Notes: a model not told the origin generated them from the letters alone. A stretch of DNA of 64,000 nucleotides from Rapana venosa (GCA_028751875.1 CM054151.1:35972334-36036333), one strand, 5' to 3'; shown: positions 11,880 through 23,379, counted from the first letter of the stretch. Made by a program: numbers and translations.

Positions 11880-12487
11880 AACTTTGGATTGGTTAAGCCT
11901 TTGTGCAGAGACTTATATTGAAATCTTGGTAGGATTTTTTTTAAACCTCGACACTGATATAAAACATGAACATTGGACAGTTTTCACCGCGTATGCATTG
12001 TATGTTTCTAACATTTTTTTTCTTGAAAGGCATTTAAATTTATTTTATGGATTAAAGAAACATTTTTTCTAGTACAGGATTTTCGAAAGTCATACTGAGT
12101 ACAAGGAATGCTCTCGATATGCAGAACAGAAGAAGTATACTTTGGAAAGCCAGGCTCTTCCTGTTTCCTTTTTTTCATATTTCCAGCAAACATTTTGGAG
12201 CAAAGCATAACCTTTATAAAGAAAAAGAGGACTATCTAAAACAGATGAACAGCTAGAATGTTTTGCTGCCTTTTTCTGCTTTATCAACCTTTTCATTAAA
12301 TACATACCACAGTGAGATGGAACCCACCAGAAAGTAACTTGCGAACCCTTCAGAATTAGATGATTCACTAACAAGACTGCAACGCAGATTTAAAATCAGC
12401 GCAGAACAAAATCTGCGGAACAATATCAAGGAAAATCTAGTAGAGAGTAAAAAGCCGTCACAAAAGCAACAAGTTCAACAGTAAAGG
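11880..12487 (-). mobile_element. RNase H-bearing LINE C-terminal relic
   Basis: Reading the minus strand from 12487: TVELVAFVTAFYSLLDF matches the RNase H SAELVA-type helix. A DFKSALQS-like segment follows (canonical TDSKSAL), then QVTFWWVPSHCG, the diagnostic RNase H strand before the NEKAD helix. After a frameshift NEKVDKA-like residues appear. Downstream, NVSLIHKINLNAFQEKKC and HVLYQC correspond to IIYRFRLDAFRTKFC and HVILHC of the plus-strand copy at 19789, so both come from one family. Several frameshifts and stops make this copy dead. Its 5' edge sits exactly at a (CA)n tract. Confidence 0.75.
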
Positions 12488-12564
12488 CGTGTGTGTGTGT
12501 GTGTTTGTATGTGTGTGTGTGTGTGCGCGCGCGTGCGCGTGTGTGTGTGTGTCTGCGTGTGTGC
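12488..12564. repeat. (GT)n with CG core
   Basis: (GT)n containing GCGCGCGCGTGCGCG in the middle. It touches the 5' edge of the LINE relic on its left. Confidence 0.93.
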
Positions 12565-13244
12565 ACTTTTAACTTTTGCCCACACTTTATTGGTCTACTT
12601 AAAACTTGATCTAGCAATTATTTTTACACGAAGAGCGGCGCGTGTAGTGTTTGTTGTCTATTTTAACAAACAAAAAGAGCAGCCAAATACATGCGTTTTG
12701 CTCCAGTATTTGAATTTCATAAGCTAGTATGTCCACGCATTGCAACTTACATTTCTCTATCACAGAAGGGGAGGCTGCAGTTCAGATTCCATTCTTTCAA
12801 AGTAACAGTCAAATAAAAAAAATAATGCTAACGAAAGTCTGCAGCCCGTTAACTAGATCCTGCAACTACACCACACTTTGGTTACTGTCTAGACAACGAT
12901 GATGCGAACACACACAAACCAGACAAAGAAAAAAAGAAATGAGATAACAACATTTTGTAAAGAACGTTGTAAAAACCCTTTGCTCTCAGCTCAAACAAGT
13001 CATCCAAAACTGTCAAAACAGCTATAACTGTACCTTCGTTCCAGGAATGTTCTTTGAGCTCCAACATTTTCAAGAAACAATTGTCATGTCCAAAATCCGG
13101 TTACTTTTCTTTCTGTCTACACACAAAATGGTGTGTATTTTAACAAACACTTTCCAAGCCTTGTTTGTGACAATTCTGCAGGACTAGAACTGTCGGTCGA
13201 ATTGTAATGTGTATCACTTTCAGTCACTACAGATTTTCTTTGCT
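12565..13244. other. Unassigned sequence
   Basis: I looked for continuation of the LINE across the GT tract and saw none. Confidence 0.4.
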
Positions 13245-13311
13245 TGAAAGTCTCTCTCTCTCTCTCTCCCTCTCCTCTCTCTCTCCCTCTCTCTCATCTC
13301 TCTCTCTCTTC

Positions 13312-13366
<55 letters not shown>

Positions 13367-13375
13367 GCTCTTTAT
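13245..13375. repeat. (CT)n microsatellite
   Basis: (CT)n with C insertions giving CTCC and CTCATC interruptions. Confidence 0.95.
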
Positions 13376-13956
13376 CTCTGGAGAACGCTTTTGCCATAAA
13401 AAAAATCACTATTTCTGTTGCTGTCTGTGGGTGCATTTGGTTTTTCTTTACTTTCGAGTGTGGCTTTTAAACAGAATATAATGTAAAGAACCACTCTCTG
13501 TTGGTTGTGCTTCTTTTACATTACCTAAACCAATGTTGTGTGACAGGACATTGGTGTACAGTCTAATCCAAATAAGTATCATACAGACCACTAATCAATG
13601 TCTACCGGGTTGAGAAAGAAAAAACCAACTTTCAATCAAAAATTTTTTTTTTGACATGTCACTTTCTATACGCATGTTCAGGGTCTTCAACATTGGTTCT
13701 TGCTATAGTCAGAGACATTAAAGATAGTATTTATGACTTAGGCATTGGTACATTCGTGGTGTAAATCCTGAGATTATCGTCATTGATTGACAAAATGACC
13801 CTAACATCATAAACTAAGCTTTTGTGAATTGTCACTGATCTCTGGCCCTTCTTTCCCGCTTTTTATTTGTTTTGCGGGGGCTGGGGGAGGAGGGGGGTAG
13901 GGTTGAGGTACTTCTCTATCATTTAGTTTTTAACTTGTTCTGCTACTTTTTTGTTC
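13376..13956. other. Unassigned sequence
   Basis: A fragment at about 13555-13590 (GTACAGTCTAATCCAAAT) weakly resembles the SINE-alpha TATAGTCTCATCCGAA motif, but is too short to call. Confidence 0.35.
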
Positions 13957-14285
13957 CTCATCTGTACCTCCGAGGTTCACCAAAGGTGGGAGTTTTGCAG
14001 GGCTTCATTTTTTGGGTTGTTGTTGTACTTTTGTCCACCATTACGGTTGCTGCAATCCGACCTAGGAGATGGAGTCTAAACACGACACCAGTGTGACACC
14101 TTAACAAACAGTGTCACCCTTTTTACCGACACACAATCGCTCACTCTACCGAAAGTGTTTTAGCTTGTTACCGATAGGGTCTTCATCCGTTTGCAAACTA
14201 ACTCTAGGCTTGTAGTCTCATCCTATGAACTTGGAGAGGAGTGGAGACAGTATTGGTATTAACTCCAGGAGGGAACATATTCATT
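13957..14285 (-). mobile_element. SINE-alpha, type-2 tail, degenerate
   Basis: On the minus strand, GTGTCGTGTTTAGACTCC followed by GGATTGCAGCAACCG and AATGGTGGACAAAA marks the type-2 tail. The body motif appears on the plus strand as TTGTAGTCTCATCCTATG, then GAGTGGAGACAGTATTGG and TTAACTCCAGGAGG. The head is not preserved. This is one of the more diverged copies. Confidence 0.7.
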
Positions 14286-14775
14286 TATGGACATTTACTT
14301 TTGTGAAAGTTAGCATCAATATCACGTACTCAAGTTATCTGTAGTTTCATCTTGTTTGGATGTACGTACATACTTAAGTTATAGTCACCAATATGTTCGG
14401 ATCACTTTGCGTTTTACATATACTTTTATCCTTTCCACCATCAAAGTTTCATATACCCTAACTTTACAAGAAACCGGTAAGATAACACAGCTACTCTGCG
14501 ACGTAAATTGGGAAGGCATAAAGAATGAAATCAGACAAACAAAATAGAGGTTTTCACATGTCTGTCCGCGTGAGAGAATAATAATGCAGCCGTGAATAGA
14601 AACTGGTTTAACGTACGCTCTGCCTGCCTCCTCACCTTCCATTGTTGATCGGTTTTCTTTCTTTGATTTTTTTTCTCTCGTCCTTTTAGAGTTTTCTGGC
14701 ATTTTTTTTGGCCTTTTTTCGTCTGATTTCTGGTGTTTTCATAATTGTTTTCATTTCTTACCCTCCTCTCACATT
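14286..14775. other. Unassigned sequence
   Basis: No family or coding homology recognised. Confidence 0.35.
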
Positions 14776-14870
14776 GCATTTGTCTCTCTTTCCCTATTTC
14801 TCTATTTGTTTATCTATTATTTTGACTTTCTATCTCTCTGTGTGTTTACTGTATTTATTTTTCTCTCTCG

Positions 14871-14954
<84 letters not shown>

Positions 14955-14974
14955 CTCTCCCTCTCCCCCTCCCT

Positions 14975-15009
<35 letters not shown>

Positions 15010-15117
15010 TGTCTGTTTCCTATTCCTGGCTTTTTTGCTTTTCTTTGTTTCGCTCTTGTTGTTTGTTTGTTTGTTTGCTTTCTTTTCTTTTTTTTTTTTT
15101 TTGGGGGGGGGGGGGGG
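14776..15117. repeat. (CT)n tract, then T15G15
   Basis: Loose pyrimidine repeats lead to pure (CT)n at about 14875-15008. After a TTTG-rich spacer, a T15 run (15088-15102) abuts G15 (15103-15117). Confidence 0.93.
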
Positions 15118-15344
15118 ATGGTTGGCTTTAAACTCATTTTTTGTTGAGATGGTCTTCAATCGCGACATTGTCGAACATTCAATGTGCACTCTACTCTATA
15201 TTACTCTGAAGGAGAACAATCGAGGTGAGTGTCGTAGAATAACGTCTCTATATATGTCGAGCTTTTCTGAAAAACAGTCATTTAAAGAAACGTATCATGC
15301 TGTGTTTGAATTAAAGTCTGGCAGTAATTCTGAGGTGTGACGAG
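15118..15344. other. Unassigned sequence
   Basis: Nothing recognised. Confidence 0.3.
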
Positions 15345-15640
15345 TGGGGTCGAGTGCACATTCTGGGTGATCTTCTGGAGCTAACTTCAGTGTCGACTCT
15401 ACACCAAAACTCCTTCGGATGAGACTATAAACCGAAGTCCCGAGGTGCGAACGCTCGCAGAATATCATGCGCACACGATAAAAACCTGTTCCACTTTTCG
15501 GAAGAGTAGTCCAATGTGTGTCGGTGGGAACAAATGTCAAAATTTACAAAACTGCATACACACGGGAACTGGATGTAAACAATACACATGAGTGTTTATT
15601 CCATTATCCTCGAAATAGAAGACTAAATAAACATAAGATA
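15345..15640 (+). mobile_element. SINE-alpha, type-1 tail, head missing
   Basis: The plus strand runs through GGAGCTAACTTCAGTGTCG, CTTCGGATGAGACTATAAAC, CGGAAGAGTAGTCC, GTCGGTGGGAACAAATG, CAAAATTTACAAAACTGC and TTATTCCATTATCCTCG, all in the same order as the full-length copy at 22480 read on its minus strand. The tRNA-like promoter region is not recognisable upstream of about 15345. Confidence 0.88.
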
Positions 15641-15980
15641 AAAATAATTTGTAAATCTCTAAGGTGTACATCTTGGAAACAAACAGCAGCAGCAACAACA
15701 AAAACAACAACAACAACAAAATGCAACATGCAAGAAATACAGATTTCGCAAGTTAAACTTGCCCGTGATACACTGCCTACAAGTTCAGTGCAATAACAAT
15801 ATGAAAAAGGAGAAAATGAAAATAATAAAAGGACAAGAAGGGGGAAGACAACAGCATTAAGAGGATGTTTCCCAATATATCAAAGAGGCAGTGGGATAAA
15901 ATACCAGACAAATTGCAGACACACTGTTCTCAAATTCATGGGAATGGAGCAATGGGACACACAAAAAAGGGATCCAGCAA
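15641..15980. other. Unassigned sequence with short (CAA)n
   Basis: A CAACAACAA stretch lies at about 15690-15722. Confidence 0.4.
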
Positions 15981-16001
15981 CACACACACACACACACAAA
16001 C

Positions 16002-16058
<57 letters not shown>

Positions 16059-16060
16059 GA
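15981..16060. repeat. (CA)n microsatellite
   Basis: (CA)n with minor interruptions (AAACACACG, ATATAC). Confidence 0.96.
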
Positions 16061-16102
16061 GAAGAATAGTATTTGATAATGCTTAGAGAACAACAAATAT
16101 GG

Positions 16103-16309
<207 letters not shown>

Positions 16310-16422
16310 CAAACAAATATCGAAATAGAGAAAACTGAAGAAACAAAAACTTGAAGAACAATAAAAAATTATGAGAATGGACAGGAAGGAGAGAACGTAC
16401 ATTAACACTGTTTCTTTTCGTG

Positions 16423-16523
<101 letters not shown>

Positions 16524-16680
16524 TCATCACGCGGACATACATGTGAATTAAGTATCATTTCATAAGACCGTTTTTTGTTTTTTTCTCTTTTCAGCTGCGC
16601 ACTCTTGTGTCGCAAACTAGCCGTGTTATCTTACCGATCCCTTGTGCTCTCTGGCGCATTAATTAAACTTCCGTAGCGAA

Positions 16681-17100
16681 CGGAAAGCCTGGTGGTTAGA
16701 GCGTTGCGCTCGCGGTCTGTCGGCCCAGGATCAAACCCAGGTTTGAGCTACCACAGAGACGCCCGTTTAGTAAAAAACGATTTTTCCCTAGAGTGAACAT
16801 CAGTGCCAATTCCACACTCCCGACAAGTCCTTCGGATGAGAATATAAACCGAAGTCGCGGATGTGAGCGCACGCACGCCATCTTGCGTGCATGTTAAAAC
16901 CCCTTCTGTCTTTCGGAAGAGTATGGCAATGTGTGCTTGTAGAAACGGGATTAAAAAAAACCTCATGCACAATAGTGTCGTGTTAAAACATCCTCTCTGA
17001 AATCGTAATGTGGCTACCTTCATGGTGGGCAAAATCGGTTGCGTACGCAAAGGCCTCACATTTGGTAAACCCCTGGAGATGTAGCCAAAGAACGAAAACA
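16681..17100 (+). mobile_element. SINE-alpha with tRNA-like head and type-2 tail
   Basis: The head has a box A-like CTGGTGGTTAGAGCG and a box B-like region at GGATCAAACCC, as in tRNA-derived pol III promoters. The body continues with TCCTTCGGATGAGAATATAA and TTTCGGAAGAGTATGGCAAT. The tail is type 2: GTGTCGTGTTAAAACATCC, then ATGTGGCTACCTTCATGG and ending near AGCCAAAGAACGAAAA. This is one of the most complete type-2 copies on the plus strand. Confidence 0.88.
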
Positions 17101-17440
17101 CACATATTAAAAACAGTCATTTTGCAATAATTGGTAACAGGAATACGTTTGGAAGTGGCCATGATTATGGCACTGGCTTTTACAGAATTATCATAATCGG
17201 ACTAATAAAGTGAAAATCAGCATCATATCAGTTCACTTGAATCACAGAGAAAATGGCAGGAGAAAAGTCTGAAGGCGACGACAGTATTATTATCATTGTT
17301 ACCTTCACCGCCATTACCTCGATCACCGCCACTACCACCGTCACCACCACCATCACAAGGAATGCAATAAGAAGCACGATAACGAGAAAAAACATCAAAT
17401 TGCTGACATCCAGATTGGGTGAAATTGAAGCGATTCATTA
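17101..17440. other. Unassigned sequence with loose ACC repeats
   Basis: Imperfect (ACC/TCACC) codon-like repeats at about 17300-17360. Confidence 0.35.
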
Positions 17441-17467
17441 AGTAGAGAGAGAGAGAGAGAGAGAGGG

Positions 17468-17498
<31 letters not shown>

Positions 17499-17710
17499 AG
17501 GCAGACAGAGACAAATCGTGAGAGAGAGAGGGAGAGAGTGAGGAAGAGAGAGACAGAGAGACAGACATACAAACAGAGAGAGAGAGAGAGAGGAGGGAGA
17601 CAGACAGACATAGACAAAGTATGAGAGAGACATAGATAAAGAGGGAGAGAGTGAAGAAGAGACAGAGACAGAGAGACAGACATACAAACAGAGAGAGAGA
17701 GGGGGGGAAT
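17441..17710. repeat. (AG)n / CAGA purine-rich tract
   Basis: (AG)n blocks mixed with GACAGACA and G runs. A block of about 120 bp (GAGAGACAGACATACAAACAG, AG run, AGACAGACATAGA) recurs within it. Confidence 0.9.
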
Positions 17711-19395
17711 GGGGGTCAGTTTGAGAATGTAGGAACAAATGAAACAATAATGACTTTTGTTAAGCATGACACGCCAAAGTTGAAATGGGTGCCTGCACAC
17801 AACTGGGTTCTGTGTACACGCCGTGTCCTTCTGAAGCTCTTGCATTAGATGAAGACCCTGGTTATACTTTCTGTTTCTGCTCTTTTAGTTTTCTATCATT
17901 CCCTCTTTTCTTTTTTCTATTTCTTTGTGTTTTTCCTTCTTTTTTTTCTTTTATACATTTTTTTCTTCTTTCGTTCTGTCCTTTCTTTCTTTTTTTCTTT
18001 TCTTTTTTTCTCTTTCTTTCTCTCTCTCTTTCTTTCTGTCTCTGTTTCTTTTGTTCTTCTTTCTTTCTTTTTCTTTGCTTTCGTTATCACTCCTGTTTTG
18101 AGAAAGTGTTTGTAGAATCGTGTTAATCATGGCTCTAAACGAAACTAAAGACAATTTCGATTTGCCTTAGTGACATCTCCATGCCTTTGATGGTTCCTTT
18201 CCTCGTGTCTCTGTCTGGGTGTTTCTCCCTATCTCTCCTCCTTTTTGTTGCTGTCTCCTTCTCCCTCACTTCGCAGGTGCGATTTTGAGAACGTTGCTCG
18301 AATTACCTAACCTACACTGCAGGTGTCTGTATCTCCCGGGCATGTTTGACTTTGGGATACATTATTATGATAGGAAATGTAGCGTATAGCCCTGACAAGT
18401 AGTCTCAAAGCTCATGCACTTCCATTCATTCATCATGAAATAAAAGAAACGAGTATCTGAGCTAGTGGCCCTGGCTGCTCTGCTCTTATGGGGACCTAAG
18501 GTTTGGTTTCTCCGTACACGACTGTGCCTGAAGTGAATTTGTGTCAACATTGTCGAGTTGGAGGCTTATGAAAGAAGGCTAGTTGGTGGAGGAACGTTTT
18601 TTATGTTAGCATCCTGGATGGGCGTCGCCCTCCTCAGTCTGGCTCTGTGAATGAGCTACTACTGTGGACAGTAGGGGACTGAGTACGTGGTGTCCTACGT
18701 ATATTTATTAGCTTAAAACAGGGATAACTGAATATTGCCAAAGTAGCCGAGCCATAGTGCATGTTGATACAGTTAATTTCGTTGTCTGCGATTTCAAATT
18801 CAGCTTGTAACGTATAATATTTGAACATATTTGCTAATAATAAAGGCTGAGTTCTACATCTATTTCTGACCATTTTTGTTGTTTTAATTATACGAAATAT
18901 CTACCAACCTCAAAGATTAAAGATTAGCTCTTGTCGTATTATTCAGCGCATAATCAGTGGGTACTTTGTCTTCGTGTTCTTTAAATGAGGCTATGGCTCC
19001 CAGTGAAGCTTGGTCTATTTCATGGACATGAAACTTATGCCCTGAATTATACATTTTGAACAAACGATCTCTCCTAACTTTGGATACTGACTGGGTGGCA
19101 CATCTTAGATTGATTTCAAATGAGGTATTCTAGAACTATATAACTCCAAAGCTGTACGAAATCAAGCATAAAAGTATACATTTCCACCATAACACTTTAA
19201 AAAGGTAGATGTGATTCTGTTCAAATTAAGAGAAGAAAAAACAGCAAAAGGGCCTAAGTTCATGTGAGAGTCCATTTGCAGATATTTCAAGACTATTATG
19301 ATACTTTTCTATGACATTTTCATTGCAAAATACCATGGTCCTTATTCGTTGGAAGTTTTTGCAGCGTTTCAGCTTTTGTTCTTGAAGAAAAAACT
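17711..19395. other. Unassigned sequence with TTTC-rich tract
   Basis: 17880-18085 is an imperfect TTTC/TTCT pyrimidine tract. The remaining 1.3 kb shows no gene or family. Confidence 0.4.
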
Positions 19396-19450
19396 CACAC
19401 GCACACAATCACGCACGCACGCACGCGCGCGCGCGCCCCCACACACACAC
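19396..19450. repeat. CA/CG alternating tract
   Basis: CACGCACGCACGCACGCGCG-type sequence followed by a C run and (CA)n; Z-DNA-prone. Confidence 0.88.
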
Positions 19451-19668
19451 ATTTTTTTTTCTTATACGATAAGAAGTGTATACATTTTTAGAGGGATTTT
19501 TGCAATGACATTGCAGTTTGAAACTACAGTAATATAGATAAACTTTTCAAAAGCCATATTCAAATATCTAATTATAAGACTTTAAAATAGCAATCTTAGA
19601 AATAATTGAAACTATAAATATCACCCAACCCACCCCACTCACCCAAAAGAATCACAAGCTCGTGCGCA

Positions 19669-19695
19669 CCACACACACAACATACACACACACAC

Positions 19696-19788
<93 letters not shown>
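19669..19788. repeat. (CA)n microsatellite, about 120 bp
   Basis: (CA)n with AACATAC and AACAC interruptions early, then pure. It ends at the first base of LINE coding homology (19789). Confidence 0.97.
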
Positions 19789-19791
<3 letters not shown>

Positions 19792-20268
19792 GATTGTGGA
19801 ATCCACGGCAATGAGAAAGCTGACCAGTTAGCTAAAGCTGCTGTCATTGACACGGACTCTGAAGTTACAGCACCTCTGAACCTTCCACTCTGTCTTCAGG
19901 AGGGCATATTTCTGCTGAAAAAAGCTTTTTGGAACCGTGTCAACAGCCAACGAAAGTATTCTTTACGTGAACATTCATTAAGTGTCAGAGTGTGTCATTT
20001 TCCTAACAGACTGGTGGGAAGTATAATTTACAGGTTCAGATTGGATGCATTTAGGACTAAATTTTGTAAACAGATAACTTGTATATGTGGTTCTGACTTA
20101 TCACCTAAGCATGTTATTCTTCATTGTGAACTACTTCGACCATACTTTTCTGGTACAGTTGTAGGTAAGATTTCAAATATGTCATTTGAACATTTATTGG
20201 CCGATAATGTGGTTATGCTGGAGATAGTTAGCTGTTTAGTTAGAAGCCCTGTTGGAAAACTTTTGTAA
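19789..20268 (+). pseudogene. RNase H C-terminus of a non-LTR retrotransposon (intact frame, 5' truncated)
   Basis: This is a 159-codon open frame with no internal stop. It opens with VDCGIHGNEKADQLAKAA, the conserved end of the LINE-type RNase H domain, where the Asp of EKAD is a catalytic-site residue. The rest of RNase H and the RT are absent because the sequence 5' of residue 1 is pure (CA)n. Near residue 95 is CICGSDLSPKHVILHC, a C-x-C-x7-H-x4-C arrangement typical of the cysteine/histidine segment after RNase H in such LINEs. The ATG-like start is not biological. The frame is a 3' remnant and cannot encode a working enzyme. The same family is present, much more decayed, on the minus strand at 11880-12487. 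Confidence 0.85.
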
Positions 20269-20426
20269 TTGTTCTTGCTGCAGTTTAAGCTGTTTCAATG
20301 CCCCCCTCACCCCGTCCCTCCCATAATTTCTTTGTATTTTTTTCTTCTTTTATCTCGTGCACAGACACTAATAGGTAAACACACACACACACATACACGC
20401 ACACACACACACACACACGCACGTAT

Positions 20427-20478
<52 letters not shown>

Positions 20479-20553
20479 TCACACGTTCTGTATATATTGT
20501 AACACTATCTTTTGTCTAATATCACCGTGAGTGAACAGACGCTAAATTAAAGA

Positions 20554-20613
<60 letters not shown>
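20269..20613. repeat. LINE 3' flank, then two (CA)n arrays
   Basis: About 110 bases of probable 3' UTR follow the stop. (CA)n at 20379-20476 and a second (CA)n at 20559-20613 come next. The LINE fragment therefore lies between CA arrays on both sides. Confidence 0.85.
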
Positions 20614-20615
<2 letters not shown>

Positions 20616-20894
20616 TCACGAAAGAAACAAATAATCCACTTGTCTAAAAAGTGAAACCAAACTAAAACAAACAAATAAACACACAAAAAGTCGAAGTATT
20701 TCCTTGATCTCAAACCATAATTATGCGCACTGGGTAAGCTCTCACCGGTCGGAACTGGCACTTGTATAACCCGCATAGGGTCCGTCTGGGCACGGCTCAG
20801 CAGGAGGTGAGCTCATGGTTTGTGATCCCTAGAATAGGGAACATCTGTCTTGTGCGTTCAATTTCTAAGGACAGTAAAAAATAACTGACAGGGC
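20614..20894. other. Unassigned sequence
   Basis: Nothing recognised. Confidence 0.3.
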
Positions 20895-21042
20895 ACAGAG
20901 AGAGAGAGAGACAGCTACAGAGACAGAGAGAGATAGGGAGAGAGAGACAGAGAGTGGCAGAGACAGAGAGAGTGAAAGAAAACGAAGAGGGAGAGAGGGT
21001 TGTGAAGGAGTATGTAGGTGTAGTGTGTGTGTGTGTGTGTGT

Positions 21043-21101
<59 letters not shown>

Positions 21102-21189
21102 TGTGAGTGAGAGAGAGAGAGAGAGAGAGAGGGCGACAGAGTGAGAGAGGGAGGGTTAGGAGGAAAAGGAAGTGTGTGTTTGTATGTGT

Positions 21190-21251
<62 letters not shown>

Positions 21252-21330
21252 AGAGAGAAGAGACAGAGCAAGAGAGAGGAACAGACAGACCGACAGGCAG
21301 AGAGAGTGACAGACAGAGATTATGAGCATA
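20895..21330. repeat. (AG)n and two (GT)n arrays
   Basis: (AG)n/CAGA at 20897-20998; (GT)n at 21022-21106 with one GG interruption; (GA)n at 21108-21131; (GT)n at 21184-21249; then purine-rich sequence. Confidence 0.93.
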
Positions 21331-21984
21331 ACGAATAACTAAATAAACTAATAAATGAGTAAACGATTAAATTAAAGAAGTGATGAATTAACGAATGAAA
21401 ACAATAAAAGTACTAGAAAAATACATTCTATTTCATTTACTCGCAAAACACGTACGCAGTAGTTAATTTTGCTTATAGTTGCACTTACATCGAAACAAAG
21501 CTATACAGATGATAAAGTAGTATATTACTTCGTCTGTTTTTCATTAACAATGACAATCAAGCAAAACAACGTTTTGGACCACAACAACTTCGTGCATTGT
21601 TGCAAGATACATTTATAAATCTGTTTAACTTGCTCCAAAAATACCTATATTGCGTTACCTAAAAAAAGCACTGACGATAATTTGTTTGCTCTTGATGTTT
21701 TTGTTCATTCTGTTTTGCAGCAAGTATTTTGACTATATTTTCAACCACTTGCATTTGTTCAAGAATAATATTCGCTGCAGTTGTTCTATCGACTATTCTC
21801 AATCAAAAACCCCCTTACATTCAGCATCATTTATCTCATTGACTTTTCAACAAAGATGATGATCCATTGAAAATACTCTGAGTGAAGTATACATTGCAAT
21901 GGAAACTGGAATACAAGCATAGCCTTGTGCGATGTTAGGACAAACTGGCAAAGACCAGAAGCCCAAACAACGAAAGAGAAACGC
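21331..21984. other. Unassigned AT-rich sequence
   Basis: No homology recognised. Confidence 0.35.
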
Positions 21985-22200
21985 CCCTCTCAAATTTCCC
22001 CTGGGGCTGATCCAGTGATCACCACTTTCCCAGCTCCCTAGAAGTGCTTCACACAAGGGTCCCTCAGTTTGGGGCCCACTAATCAGATTGTCAAGGCTGC
22101 AGCCTCTTCCGCTAGTGCTGGTACCTCAGGTTGAAGGATCTCATCCGAATGGCACAGTAACACGTTTTAGCCTTGTATTGCCACAGCAGCTAGTGCGGTT
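21985..22200 (+). repeat. Dispersed repeat R2, copy 1
   Basis: Shared landmarks with the copies at 23085, 24405 and 25025 are TTTCCCCTGGGGCTGATCC, GTGATCACCACTTTCC, GCTTCACACAAGGG, CACTAATCAGATTGTCA and GGCACAGTAACACGTTTTAG. I recognise no promoter boxes or coding sequence, so its class is unknown. Confidence 0.65.
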
Positions 22201-22254
22201 TACTTGTGCTAAGTAATGGATGAGAATTTGTTGTGAAGGCTAAACTTTTATTAA

Positions 22255-22440
22255 GGAGACTTTCTATCTCTGTCTCTGTCTTTATCTCTATCTCTGTCTG
22301 TCTCTATCTCTGTTTCTCCAAAGCATACACACCCGCAAGCACACACGCACGCACGCTCGCTCGCTCGCATGCAACCCCCCCCCCCCCCCCCACACACACA
22401 CACAGAGGTGAGAGAGAGAGGCAGGCAGACAGACAGACAT
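22255..22440. repeat. TCTCTG tract, CTCG repeats, C17, (CA)n and CAGA
   Basis: A (TCTGTC)n-like stretch, then GCACGCTCGCTCGCTCGC, a C17 run at 22375-22391, (CA)n and (AG)n. Confidence 0.88.
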
Positions 22441-22479
22441 AGGTGTATGTGTGTGGGTTTTTAAAAAAATTAATTTGAT

Positions 22480-22836
22480 TTATTCTTTTACATCGAGGAT
22501 AATGGAATAAGCACTTATGTTGTGGGGGGGGGGGGGGGGGGGGGGAGGTTACATATAGTTCCCGTGTGTATGCGTTTTGTAAATTATGTCATCTGTTCCC
22601 ACCGGCACACAATGGCCTACTCTTACGAAAAGCGGATTAGGAGTTAACGTGTGTGAAAGATGTTCTGCGTGCGTTCGCACACGTGGCCTCGGTTTATAGT
22701 CTCATCCGAAGGACTTTGGAGAGAGTGGAGTCTGCAATGAAGTTAACTCCAGGGGAAAATATCCCCTTGAACGGGAATCTAACCCGGGTCGTCAGATTGC
22801 ATGTGCACTGTTCTAACCACTAGGATATCCTGTCCC
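22480..22836 (-). mobile_element. SINE-alpha, full-length, type-1 tail
   Basis: This is the reference copy. Reading from the head on the minus strand (22836): GGGACAGGATATCCTAGTGG is the tRNA-like 5' end, with box A in TAGTGGTTAGAACAG and box B in GGGTTAGATTCCC. The body follows with GAGTTAACTTCATTGCAG, CCTTCGGATGAGACTATAAA and CGGTGGGAACAGATGAC, then the tail ATTTACAAAACGCATACAC and TTATTCCATTATCCTCG. Within the tail a G22 run (plus strand 22524-22545) replaces the TTT-rich segment seen in other copies. Flanks on both sides are GT-rich, so target-site duplications cannot be read. Confidence 0.92.
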
Positions 22837-23084
22837 TGTGTGTGTGTCTGTGTGAGAGAGAAAGAGAGACAGACAGACAGACGGACGGAAAGGCGACAGA
22901 GGCAGAGAGATAGAGACAAAGACAGATGGAAGTTATGGATACATGCGTAAACAGTTAATCCTAGGCTACGTTTCCGAGAGCAAACTGTTCACAATTCTTC
23001 CCCAACCAAACCTCACCACGCCAGCTGCATAACACAACATAACCACAAGGCACAAGAGCTAACGTGCATGCGTGAGGCATCCCT
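22837..23084. repeat. (GT)n/(AG)n/CAGA, then unassigned sequence
   Basis: Short repeats to about 22930, then sequence without recognised features. Confidence 0.7.
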
Positions 23085-23312
23085 CACAAAATTTCCCTGA
23101 AGAATTATCCAGGAATTCCTGCTTTCTCCTGTCAGTGTAATTGCTTCAGGCAAAGGACATTTTATTTCAAGCACTCTAATCAGATTATCAATGCTTCTAC
23201 TTTCTGGGAAGGCAGATGTATGTCAATGACAGCACTGCCACTACGAGTTAGAGAAACATAAGCTAAATGACACAGTGACACACTTTTAGCTTAGTTGTGT
23301 CTAGAAACTGTG
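23085..23312 (+). repeat. Dispersed repeat R2, copy 2
   Basis: AAATTTCCCTGAAG, GTGTAATTGCTTCAGGCAAA, CTAATCAGATTATCAATGC and GACACAGTGACACACTTTTAG align with the other R2 copies. It continues into TTGTGTCTAGAAACTGTGCC. Confidence 0.62.
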
Positions 23313-23379
23313 CCAGATTTTTGACTCAGACTTGTATTCGGACATAGCTTGGTGGTTAGCTTAGCAAACTACTATACTG

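Noticed and set aside
16681..16755. Functional tRNA gene
   Set aside because: Box A-like and box B-like sequences are present but no cloverleaf can be drawn, and the sequence continues into a repeated SINE body.
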